64,000 nt of DNA from Laccaria trichodermophora (Eukaryota > Basidiomycota > Agaricomycetes > Agaricales > Hydnangiaceae): assembly GCA_018417955.1 (NCBI GenBank), contig JACTVC010000002.1, forward strand, positions 2,976,001-3,040,000, in the 5' to 3' direction. The notes beneath the pieces were generated by a model that made no database searches, was not told where the DNA came from, and was given only the letters and a program-made list of their open reading frames with translations. Below, piece after piece: positions 1-10,137 of the stretch; the stretch's first letter is position 1; the number at the start of each line of letters is the position of its first letter. The translations under genes were made by a program, and so were the position numbers.

Positions 1-429
1 ACTGCCAATCTCAGCGTCAGCGGCGCCATCTTTTGATTTCTTTCTTATTTTTGGTGAAATTGAATCGTCGGACATGGTGGTTCAGAAAAAAAGTTGACCC
101 AGTCGGCAATTCTATATTTGGACGATCTCATTGATCTGGACATACACTCGATCTATTCAAGCGACTGAATGTTGAATTGTGCCCACTACTTGTTGAATAG
201 CCAAGCTGGTCAGTCAACTAGTCAACTAGTCAAGCCTCAGTCTACGATTTTTTATGACGCTTGCTATCGCCAAGTATTGCTGAGTCGTGCATGGACTTGG
301 AATTGCTTGCAAACAACATGTTGTCAACACAGCCCTTGTCCAACGCCAAGCCAGACTTTGGCCCTTATTTTGACTCTTTTATGACCCTCCTTTCCGTTAC
401 CCCTTCTTAGGCGGTCTCCTTCGACATTA
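1..429. other. Left-edge intergenic region upstream of the ADAM gene
   Basis: I see no gene here. The short open frame at 169-384 has no recognisable features. A small tandem repeat of the unit GTCAACTA lies around 210-235. The last part is pyrimidine-rich, as expected for a fungal promoter and 5' leader of the gene starting at 430. Confidence 0.5.
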
Positions 430-3400
430 ATGCATCTTTACTACCACCCATTCCTTGCGCTGGCCGTTCTCTTTCTCGTCTTATGCCCTATCTCGATTCA
501 TGGTGAGTGGTTCTGAATTTGTTCTTGTTCCTGATCTGAATCGTCGTTCAGCCCACAGCGCTCCTGCTAGACTATTGAAAAGAGTCACCAATCCATCCAT
601 CATTTCTTTGGAGATATTACCCCGCCAGCCAAATTTGCTGTCCCTGAGTAAGCGCCGTCCACCGTCGCTCAATATCCTCCGCCATGACGACGTCTTCCGC
701 CTCATCCTCTCTGCCTTTGACGACACCTTCCACCTTCATTTACGCCCAAATGATCACCTTATACATTCTGCTGCTCGTATCAATTACTACGCTACCACGG
801 AATCTGGACAACATGTAATTACCCACACGGAACCCCTCCTTCGCGAGTCTGTCAAGGCGTATCTGGGGGAGGTTGTCGATGTGCATCATTCGTCTACCCG
901 CATGCGCGAAGATGCCGCAGGAGTTGTGCCTCGACCCCATTCTGCAGATTTAGGATGGGCACGTATTATGGTACATCACCAAGGTGACACCGACAAAAAT
1001 ATTGCTCCTGTTTTCGAGGGCACGTTTTCTGCAAACGGTATAATATACCACATCATGACGAAAGAAAACTACAATCGCCACAAACATGATCTTGATCCAG
1101 AGACTGTCCAACCCCTCCATGGCGCTTCAGAAATGGTGATCTGGCGGGAGTCCGATGTCATGAGTTTTGAGGAAGATTATACAGCAAAGACGGGTCGCAG
1201 TGTCACTGGAAAAGCTGCCCTCCCTCAATCTTGCGGTCACGATCGACTGGATTATAATACCAACCCAGTCCAAAACCCAATGTTGCCTCATACGGCGACC
1301 GCTTCTTCCTCCTGGTTCGATCACCTCGTGAATCCCTCAGGCAACGAGTCAGTTTTTCGTCGAGATGATGCTCCTACCAGCAATGGAGGCATGGGTACAA
1401 AGTCCGCTGTCTTCTCCCTACCTACCTGCACGAGCTCATAGCTGTCGCTAGCTTCGTTAATTTTATTGGGCAAACGACTGGCTGTCCCACTTCCCAGAAA
1501 GTTGTGAGTGTTGGGAGTCAATTTTTTATTTGGCGGCTTATTCGTGACAGCTTTACATGGGCGTGGCTGCCGATTGCACGTATGTATCAAAGTACAACGG
1601 TCAGGCGAACGCTACCACCCAGATTTTGACTAATTGGAACTCTGCGAGCGCACTTTATAAGGCATGTTTGCGTTTCAACTTTCTTTTGAATGAGGCTGAC
1701 TGCTGGAACAGTCTACCTTCAATGTAAGCCTTGGTATTGCCGAACTCCAAGTTCAAAGTGCAATGTAAGCTCTGCAATATCTATGCAAATCGCATACTCT
1801 TTCTGACTTTGCCTTCTACTTTCCATCAGCTGCCCAACGGCGACTGACCCCGCCATCCCTTGGAATATACCGTGCAGCGGAGCTGAACTAGATACCCGCC
1901 TTTCTCTTTTCTCACAGTGGAGGGGAACGAGAGCCAACGACGGAACTGGCTTGTGGCATCTGATGAGTGGATGCCCAACAGGCTCGGAAGTTGGCATCGC
2001 ATGGCTTGCAACTCTGTATGTCCCGTCCCTCCCGTCTTTGACTACCCGTTATCAATTAAATTAAGCTGTCAAACCACATCGGCTGGCACCGCACCAACTA
2101 TCGTATCTGGTGCTGCAGTTTCGACATCGGGACTAACAGAATGGCAGGTTGTTGCACATGAAATAGGTCATAATTTTGGCGCCATCGTAAGCTCCGCATC
2201 ACTCCCTTGCCTTGATCCAAGCCCTAACTATCATCATTACGTAGCACGACGTAGGCTCGCTTGCTGTCTGCATCTTGCTATCTAATACATTATCTTCAGT
2301 GTGCCGACAACTGCACAACGAGCTCGCCTTGTTGTCCCTTGACTACCACTACATGCAACGCCAACGCACGGTTCGTTATGAGCCCTGTTTCGCAGGCCGG
2401 GGAGTCTGTATTTTCACCATGCAGTCTTGGAAATATCTGTTCGTTGTTACTAGCTGCCGCTCTGCCGCTCTGCCTGTATGACTCAATCTACTATTCTAGG
2501 TGCTGTGATGAGGGGCGTACAAGGCGGCAAGGTTAATACGAGTTGCCTTGTTGACCCTGACCCAACTCGTCAAACCATCTCCCTTCAAATGTGTGGAAAT
2601 GGCATTGTTGAAAAAGGGGAGGATTGCGATCCAGGCGTAGGCTCTAATTCAACGTGCTGCGATGTTGCGACGTGCAAGTTCAAGGGAACAGCACAGTGCG
2701 ATCCAGAAAACAGCGCGTGTTGCACGAGCCAGTGTACCTTCGCCCCTGCAACGACAGTGTGCCGTCCTTCTAGGGACGTCAATTGTGATGTGCAGGAGGT
2801 TTGCACAGGCAACTCTTCAACGTGTCCAGCAGATGTGGTTATTCCTAACGGCAAGTTTACCGACCTATAGTTTACCCGAATCTGACGCCAGTTTCTTTTG
2901 ATAAAGGACGAAGCTGTGGAAGCGGTGACTTGAAGTGCGCAAGTGGTCAATGCACCTCCGTATCTCGTTAGTTTTGATTCATTGATTGACTTCTGGCATT
3001 TTTCTCACCAAGTCTATTCCAGTGCAATGTCAGAATGTCGGTGCTTCGATGGGCCTGAAGACGGCTTGTCCGGATCGAAGCGACCAATCTTGTCAGATCT
3101 CTTGCCAGGACCCCACCAATGCAGGAGCTTGCGTCAGACTGACGTCGCTGCTTATTGATGGATCACCCTGTGGTACGTGAATGTGTCATCCCTCATCCCC
3201 CGTTGGCTGCGGAGATTCTGATACAGAACCAGGTTTCGGCGGTAGTTGCGTAGCTGGTAAATGCCAAGCGGCAGGGTTCTTAGACACCGCAAAGGTATAT
3301 ATCTACCCCCGCGATCGCCGTTCCGTGTCACACTTATTCGTAAAATAGGCATGGTACACGCAAAATCTGCAGATTTCTATTCCCGTGACGATTGTTGCAG

Positions 3401-3849
3401 CGCTTGTGGCGTCTCTGGTTCTTTGGGCTATGTTTAGAGGTGAGTCCTCTTGCTTGACGTTGATTGTCTTTTCTAACGCCCGATACTGTTTATACTCACA
3501 GGGGTGAGACGTTGCTGTGGAAGGCGCACCTCGGCGGCGAGAACTGTCATCCCAAAGCAGTCCATGGGAAGAGACCACGAGAGAATTCCAAGTCAAGATC
3601 CAATCTTCCAACTGAGATACGATAGGGTTGTAGGATCATCTGCGCAGCCTGGGACCAGGTATGTTGATCCTCGGATATGATTGCGCTTTGTTTTCATGGA
3701 GGCTCGAAAGTGGTTACACTCGCGTTCCCCCGGCAGCCCATGACCGATCTAGATCAGGGACGGGACGTGGAGACTTAGGTTATAGATATGGAGCCAATAA
3801 TCTGACTGCATGGGTTGATGACAGCCGGTACAACGGACCTGGACGGTAG
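430..3849 (+). CDS. ADAM-family zinc metalloprotease, membrane-anchored (spliced)
   Basis: Secretory-pathway metalloprotease with prodomain, reprolysin-type catalytic domain, disintegrin domain, one membrane segment and a cytoplasmic tail. Exon 1 (430-502) encodes a hydrophobic signal peptide; intron 503-551 restores the frame into AHSAPARLLKRV. The catalytic motif reads HEIGHNFGAI, then HD from a 6-nt exon at 2245-2250, then C, giving the full HExxHxxGxxHD zinc site. The Cys-rich disintegrin-like region begins at CGNGIVEKGEDCDPG (about 2590). A membrane span (IPVTIVAALVASLVLWAMF) lies near 3380-3440, followed by a basic, Ser/Arg-rich tail ending at 3849. About ten introns are needed; the one at 1662-1711 has a GC donor. 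Fungal ADAMs of this layout are known, but their substrates are mostly undefined. The family call is firm; some exon edges, especially around 2440-2510 and 2850-3300, are approximate. Confidence 0.88.
2245..2250 (+). other. 6-nt microexon CACGAC (His-Asp) of the ADAM gene
   Basis: The upstream exon ends in phase 0 after GAI at 2186, with donor GTAAGC at 2187. The acceptor TACGTAG ends at 2244. CACGAC follows, then donor GTAGGC at 2251. The next acceptor, CTTCAG, ends at 2299, and TGTGCCGAC follows. Only this reading gives HEIGHNFGAI-HD-C, the conserved zinc-binding run. Skipping it would remove the third zinc ligand while keeping the frame. Confidence 0.85.
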
Positions 3850-4410
3850 TTCGTATTAACGCCTTGACGTCTATGATGTAGATCATTACTACTCTATTCG
3901 CAGATTTTATAGCGATTGTAATATTTGAACAGGATTCTTTGCTCTCGACCTTTCTTAGGTTAGCCAGATTCTAGGAGCACTGCAACTGTCAAGATACGCA
4001 GCCAATCCACTAAACATGAAGATATATAAACCCAAAACTTGGCGCATGATAGGCAGTTGTTCAGGAACTGGATCGTGTGCTATGTAAAAGGGTGTAGCCC
4101 ACAACATACACTTAGACGCAGCGAAGGACCAAAAATAAAGCTTGGTGACGCTCCTTATGTGAGTGTCCATCGATCTATCGCGGGATTAACTCGGGGGTGG
4201 CACTGTCAACATTTCTTACTCACTGTTGGGCGTCTCTCGCGAAATGGAGAAAAGGTACAAATGATTGGCTGAGGTTCACATGACCTTGTCGTAGTTGGTG
4301 GGTGTTTGAGTGGTGGGAATACATTTATGGATGTGGGGGTAAATTTAATTACAATGGATTGCGTGGATTGACCATGTGCGAAGTCTATGACATAATGTCG
4401 ACGGAATCAA
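3850..4410. other. Intergenic region between convergent ADAM and clpP genes
   Basis: This holds the overlapping 3' regions of two convergent genes. The open frames at 3955-4170 and 4039-4272 are short, lie opposite each other and show no family features. I see nothing else. Confidence 0.5.
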
Positions 4411-5531
4411 TTATGGCGCAAGGGTAGGCTCAGTTGAGAGTCGTCTCTCGAGGATGCCATCAACAATACCAAATTCCATAGCTTCCTGGGCTATTCAAAA
4501 TTGAGATGTTAAGAGGAGACTTCGAATTAGAACGAGAACTTACCCGTCATGTAATAGTCTCTTTCCAAGGCTTTTTCTGAAATGAGTGTTATTATCAGTT
4601 TGAAGCACCCGCCTAGTGGTTATAACGTTACTCACCAAATCGCGCCAGACCTTCTGCTTGGCTTTCCCCGTCCTTCCCACAGTGGCGCTGATAGATACCA
4701 GTTAATACCTGCCGTATGCGTAAAATCTCTTTGGCATGAATAGCGATATCAGACGCCTGTCCTGAGGCACCGCCTGAGGGCTCTAAAGTGAAAAGAAAAA
4801 AAAGAATGAAGTAGAAAACTTGGGCTCAGATATATGCTTACGGTGTATCATGATACTGGCATTCGGCAAGCAGTGTCGCTTTCCTTTTTCGCCAGCAGCC
4901 AGCAGCAAGGAGCCCATGGAAGCTGCCAATCCGAGACTGTAGGTGTGGATCGGAGATGAAACATACTAAAAGCATTGCTTGTCAAATGGTGGGTTTAGTT
5001 GCTTGATGTCATAATTATACCTGCATCTAAACAATTCAGCACCCCCGAGTAGATATGGCATGATGGAGCTTACTGTGTCATAAATAGCGAGGCCTGCAGT
5101 TACGCTCCCTCCTGGAGAGTTGATGTACAGGTGAATAGGTTTGGTGGAATCCTCTGCTTCCAAGAAAAGGAGTTGAGCGACGATTAGCGTTGAATCTGAG
5201 TCGCGTATCTAGCATGTGTCAGTTTGAGGCGGTTGGAGATTTTTACATCCTTACTGTGCCATGAAGCATAATGACACGCTCTCGTAAAAGGCGAGAGAAA
5301 ATGTCATAGGAACGCTCTCCTCTTCCCTATGATTGCGATAAGTGAGATACGCAAGAAAGTTAAAGCAGTGCAGACGGTTTGCTCAATGACTATGGGAACC
5401 AGATTTGCGGATGGCGGAGAAGACCATTTTTCTTGTATTTGAGAAAAAGAATTAGCCGACAAAGGATGAAATCGACGAATGCACTGAGAACGAGCTAGAA
5501 CAGGTAGCCGATGAGGAAAGAGTCGCAACAT
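4411..5531 (-). CDS. clpP: ATP-dependent Clp protease proteolytic subunit, mitochondrial (spliced)
   Basis: Serine peptidase of the ClpXP protease, expected in the mitochondrial matrix. The ATG at 5531 gives a basic, hydroxylated N-terminus ([20 protein letters not shown]) that fits a mitochondrial presequence. The mature part holds the ClpP signatures [13 protein letters not shown], the catalytic serine in [13 protein letters not shown], the catalytic histidine in MIHQPSGG and the aspartate region [19 protein letters not shown] count eight exons; the fourth is only six bases (5021-5026), giving IYDT-MQ-YVSS as ClpP conservation requires. The stop is TAA at 4411-4413. It is divergent from the Brl1/Brr6-like gene across 119 bp, which should serve as a two-way promoter. 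ClpP is absent from budding yeast but present in many filamentous fungi. Confidence 0.92.
5021..5026 (-). other. 6-nt microexon ATGCAG (Met-Gln) of clpP
   Basis: On the minus strand the preceding exon ends GACACA (Asp-Thr) and intron 5027-5073 (47 nt, GTAAGC...TTTAG) follows. ATGCAG comes next, then intron 4966-5020 (55 nt, GTATAA...TTTTAG), then TATGTTTCATCT (YVSS). The product YDTMQYVSS matches the ClpP consensus. Reading straight through intron 1 gives a sequence unrelated to ClpP. Confidence 0.85.
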
Positions 5532-5650
5532 GGTGATTATGTAGAGAGTGCAGCGCGTGACGAACGCGTCAACAAAGCCAAAGAAACTTGAAAGAAACTG
5601 TGTTGGCAACACGACGTTGCGTTCACGCTTCCTCCTTGCCAGCAGCCGAT
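5532..5650. promoter_or_regulatory. Bidirectional promoter region, clpP / BRL1-like
   Basis: Only 119 bp separate the two divergent start codons, so both core promoters and 5' leaders must lie here. I see no clear TATA box. Confidence 0.5.
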
Positions 5651-7069
5651 ATGTCACGACGAGAACAATCTGAAAGGTCTAGAGAGGCCCCAATGGACTA
5701 CCAATGGACTAATCGAAGCGAGGTCCGACCTGTGTGGGCAGCACCTGACCCAAGCACCCCTCGGAAACGTATGTGGCCTTCTTTGCTGTTCCCTTGCCAT
5801 ACCTCAACATTCTTACAGGGTCACACGATGATCTCAACTCGCCTAGCCCTTCTTTATCGAATCTTTCACAAACACCTACATTCGGCTCTATACAAAACGT
5901 TCCTTTTCTTTTCTCCCAAACGTCAGTTCCGCAGACTCCCCGTTCCCATCCATGGGCCCCTCCGCCGCAATTTTCCCCATCGAAAGCCTTTCCGTCGCAA
6001 GAGGAGGTCACGGATGTGGACATGTCGGAAATCAGCCCATTAAAATACGAGGAAAGGGATACAGATCAGGTCAGGCCAGTGGCGACTGGTGCAATGAGAC
6101 GTGTTTACAACCAAAGGGTAAAATCGCCGGGTAGCAAAATATATGGAAGACGAAGGCAAGAAGGCGACTTAGACTCAGACCCTGGTTCTGGCAGTGAAAA
6201 TGACGAAGATAACGGCTCTATAGTGCCCATCAGAAGGCAGAACACCTCAAACCACTTTACGCTCAATATGCCTGCTCACCCTGCGCCTCAGTCGGACACA
6301 CCCTATATTCTTCTTGGGTTAGTATTTTACGTCTTTTATAAAAGGCCGTTCTTTTAACAATGTTTTAGATATCTGCAATTCTTCTTCAACCTATCCCTCA
6401 TCCTTTTATTTTTGTACCTTGTCGTGCAATTCATTCTGACCGTACAACGGGACGTCGAGCTACGTATTTCTGAATACTCTTCAGGTGAATTCCCAATTTG
6501 AGCTCCCCCTTTTGTGAGCTCAACAAACCTCCACAGATATTGTTCAAGAGATAGCAATGTGTGCTTTGCAGTTTAAAAATAACCTTTGTGCCACCAATCC
6601 CATTCCCGCTATGGCACAGCAATGCGGCAGCTGGGAGGCCTGTATGAATCGAGATCCAACAGTGGTAGGTCGGGCAAAGGTTGGTGCCGAGTTGATCGCA
6701 GAAGTCGTGAATGGCTTTGTCGAGCCGATCAGCTGGAAAACCTTGGTGCGTTTACGCGAGCAGTATGATCCAATTTGTTGACTGAATCCTTCCCAGATAT
6801 TTACCTTAACATCGCTAGCGTTTTTAACCGTTTTCATCAACACCCTTCTCTCCTTGTACCGTGCTCGACATCAACCGACCCCTGCGGTTCCATCTCAACC
6901 GCCGCCCTCGTTCCCTATCCCAGCTACTCCATTTCCAGCACATCATTTTGGTGGTTACTTATCTCCAGCGCCGACCCCAAACTGGGGTCGGTACAATAGT
7001 GGACAAGACTTGGATTCACCAACAAGAAGAAGGCGCCTGGAAGGAGGGGGTTCGGTGAAAATTAAATAA
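5651..7069 (+). CDS. Brl1/Brr6-family nuclear envelope protein (spliced)
   Basis: Nuclear-envelope and ER membrane protein of the Brr6/Brl1 (di-sulfide bridge nucleocytoplasmic transport) family, needed for nuclear pore assembly and membrane lipid balance in yeasts. The N-terminus (from MSRREQSERSREAPMD) is disordered, rich in Ser, Pro and acidic residues. Membrane segment 1 is encoded near 6370-6440. A luminal domain follows with the family's paired cysteines: CALQFKNNLCA and, further on, CGSWEACMNRDP (about 6556-6660). Membrane segment 2 (FTLTSLAFLTVFINTLLSLY) is near 6800-6860, and a Pro-rich tail ends at 7069. Introns occur near 5770, 6318, 6485 and 6745. The cysteine pattern between two spans makes the family call strong. 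I cannot tell Brl1 from Brr6 by eye; many filamentous fungi have a single member. Confidence 0.85.
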
Positions 7070-8193
7070 TCATCTATGTTCTCTAATAATATGTCGGGTT
7101 TTTTCTTCAACTCTTTGCATCTTCCAATATGCCATGGAGATCAAGTTGGGTCAGTGAAGTGCCCTGTCCCGTCATTGGTGGAACCTTAATGGTTTGCACA
7201 AGGTGCATAAATTTGGTAGTTGGGCGATCTTAGGGTATTGCCAGCATTTTCAGGACAGATGTATTCCGGTCCTTCCCGTGCAAGTGCCATGTCAAACAAA
7301 TGTCAAATGTGTGTACTTACGGTGATTTATTCAAATCTTGTCCGACGCTACCTTTAACCCCTTAAACAGGGTAGCACAGCTATCTCGAAGGGGCGAAGAT
7401 CATTTGGGAGAATCTGATGCATCACATGAGCGGAAATGGAACCAGACGATTGGCGAGCATTTCAAATTTTCTAACCTTGCCCAACCCACCGATGTGTCAG
7501 GATGTGTCTCGATATGCACTGTCCTATGTTTGACAGCTTCGTTGATGAAGTCCAGGTCCATCTCCGCCACCAAGGGTATCTAGGCATATTTAAATGCATG
7601 TCCTTTAGGAGTCGGATTGGAGCATCTTCAGATTCTGAAGGAAATAGGAACGCTCTTCCATGCGAGCCAAATGCGAGCCGCACAAATATTCAAACATCCT
7701 GTTCTTCATTGGGACCGCTCCGGAATCTATCTATCTATCCCGCACGTATGCGCGCTTATACACATTAGTTACCGACGTCCTATCGTCAATACTCAACATT
7801 TCTCTTGGATTAATCAATCATGGATGTAAGTACTTACACTGTAAGGTAGAGGACATTCACTAGGCTTACAGTATCCTGACTAGAGTGACGTCGACAAGAT
7901 CGCTAACCATAGCCATGTAAGTAGTAGCAGATCTTGTCAATATGCACAACATCACCATAATTGTAAGCGATCACTAAGTTCTAACTAGTAACCTTCTCAA
8001 CCCAAGTTTACTAATTCGGAGATAAATTGTGGACCAACATCATGCAAAATCGCGAGTGTCCAAGAATTCCTATTGTCAGGATGCCAGAGGCTGAGGGGTG
8101 CTGTAACTGCTTCATGACTCATAGCGTCGACAATAGTAAATAATGACCGCTACCATCCCAGGAATAAAGCACCCTTAAGCCTCCAAATTGATG
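7070..8193. other. Intergenic region between convergent BRL1-like and SERF genes
   Basis: About 1.1 kb without a gene I can defend. A + frame around 7610-7720 reads like an amphipathic helix (EHLQILKEIGTLFHASQ), but no start and splice set links it to other exons. A CTAT microsatellite occurs near 7725-7740. It may hold 3' UTR, a non-coding transcript or a decayed gene. Confidence 0.4.
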
Positions 8194-8582
8194 CTATTTC
8201 TTACTCCCCTCAGCAACAGCCTTTTCCTCCTCTTTTTTCTGATGAAAAGATCACAACCGGGTTAAGATTGTTCAATACCTAGGGGGTTGAGTCCACACCT
8301 TCTGCTTAGCCCTCAAAATCTCAGCATCTCTGGCCATAAACATATCAACACCCTCTACATTTACTTGAGAAAATTGAAATTGTTAACTTACGCCTCCTTC
8401 CGCTTAGCCAAAGTAGCCGCACTCTCCTTCGGTTTCTTCTGTCCTGCCGCGGTCTTCTTCTGAGCCTTAAGGCGATCCTGTTCACGTTGATTTCCCCCTA
8501 AACGCCAACGAGGGTCTTCAATCAAGACAGAACATAGTGCAAAACGACGCAAAGTGGAAGGCCTTGAATACTTACGGGTCAT
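8194..8582 (-). CDS. SERF-family small EDRK-rich protein (4F5 family, spliced)
   Basis: A protein of about 63 residues. Exon 1 is only ATGACCC; intron 8498-8575 (78 nt) joins it to GGGGAAATCAACG, giving MTRGNQREQDRLKAQKK, the SERF signature. It continues through GQKKPKESAATLAKRKEA and, after two further introns, ends with a Lys/Glu-rich tail (KKEEEKAVAEGSKK) with TAG at 8194-8196. SERF proteins are small, highly charged and disordered; animal and worm members bind nucleic acids and speed up amyloid assembly of other proteins. The start is set by the conserved MTRGNQ. The same frame is open without a stop for another 108 codons upstream, to an ATG at 8906; I regard that as outside the gene but note it separately. 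Confidence 0.85.
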
Positions 8583-10137
8583 GATGGTACAGCTGCGCCG
8601 AGCGACTTGAGGAAGAGTCCCAACGTGTTCGACCGACGACAGCTCAAAAGCAAAAGCAGTGCAGAATTCGATCGGAGAAATTGTCGGAATTTTACCGGCC
8701 AAGAGGAACCCAGCTCGGATCCCCAGATCATGGTTGCTTTTGAAAACATGGTTGGGCGTGCAACCTTCAACCCAGTTTTTGGTGCGTGTTACCGTCTTTA
8801 GAACTTGAGGGAGACTGAGTGAATAACATTCCAGATCCATCTCACCGCACTTCTTTGCTATCACCAGAAGGTCATTGACCCTTGTACTCGTATCCTTCCC
8901 CATCACTATCTATCACCGCGCCCAGAAGGAGATGCATCACGATACCGACGCTGGCAAGCCCACTTCTCATTGCTTCCGCAACGGAAGAAATGTCTTGCCA
9001 GTGGCTATAAAGTTTGCCTTGATGAGTCCCAGTTAGTCCCTTCGGCCCGGAAGGAAGAACACAGATGTGCGTGCACTTTTATATACTTACGTACCTCTCG
9101 AAATCAAGTCCATCCTTCTAGCACTTCCGGATATTCTGGTCGGAAAGAAAGTACAGCAGTCGTTTATTTTCAACATCAGCGCCGAAAATTGAGATCGCAC
9201 ATCTTAAATTGGGCAAATGTTCAACGTTGAATGTTAAACGCTCACATTTGCTCAGTCAGAGAGGTGGTCAGCAGCTATAGGAACCCTTCATAGGGATAAG
9301 GGATGTTCAAACGTTCAAGAATCAGGAGGTATTCCCAAACAGTGCCGCATCGAACCGCATACGCCGTTTAGGGCTGGCAGAGGGATCTAGATTTGATCCT
9401 AATAAGATTACGCAATTGGAGCATTGATCGTGACGTGCCTTGCCAAGGCCAAACATAATCACATAAGCAAATATGGTAAGAGGTTCTAGATCTTCCCCAG
9501 AGTCGGGGCAACGGACCATTTGTGCATGTCATCCGAGATCCCATCGGGCCATTGCTCAGGTTGAAAGCGACGTGTCAAGTATGAAACGGCAACTTGCGTC
9601 GGTGATTGGGACGAGTAGCTAGAGCCACCAAAACTACTTTTTTTGTAGAGCTCGAGGACTCACCTCTGCAAAGTACTTGTGAGGTTAAATCCCCTATTCC
9701 GCATTCCGCAATCACGCGGCTGCAAGCAGACATGTTCATTATTACTTGGCTCCACGTCGTTTAGCCTTCTTCAGTGCGGGCCACGCGACAGAATGACAGG
9801 AATCTAAGAAGCTATCTCAGATTGTTTATACAAGGCAACCGATTACAACACGGAAACAATCTAAATTCGGCAAAACAAAGGCACGCGGCTGTTTCGACAC
9901 AAAAGACATTCAAATGACATCCTAAACTTCCCTGCACTAGATGCAATCTTTCTTCCACTTGATCGCCATGATCGTGCGAGGGGAGCCGGTCGTTGGGCCC
10001 TGATCTCTCCCTCTTTTATTATATATATATCACCACGCTGCCTTGATGACTACTCTTTTGCCCCCCTCTCCTTCCGCCAGTCCTCTTAGTATCTTTCTGT
10101 CCCTGTCCTCACCGCTGATCGACAGCTCCTCTCCACC
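8583..10137. other. Gene-poor region upstream of SERF and CYC8
   Basis: About 1.5 kb with no recognised gene. The minus strand is open from 8906 into SERF. The plus strand has a possible exon at about 8580-8774 with a plausible intron (GTGCGT to CATTCCAG, near 8775-8832), but the joined product soon stops and resembles nothing I know. From 9250 on there are only short frames. The last part, with an AT run TATATATATAT at about 10019-10030 and a pyrimidine-rich leader, is probably the CYC8 promoter. Confidence 0.4.

Noticed and set aside
210..235. Short direct repeats as part of a CRISPR or transposon end
   Set aside because: Only two to three overlapping copies of an 8-nt unit with no spacers or terminal structure; a simple tandem repeat.
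5304..5657. ClpP start at 5657 giving a longer N-terminus
   Set aside because: The longer form would overlap the start of the divergent BRL1-like gene, and the Met at 5531 already opens a good mitochondrial presequence.
9660..9720. tRNA-like string with GAGGTTAAATCCCC
   Set aside because: I could not fold acceptor, D and anticodon arms around it; only the T-arm-like segment resembles a tRNA.
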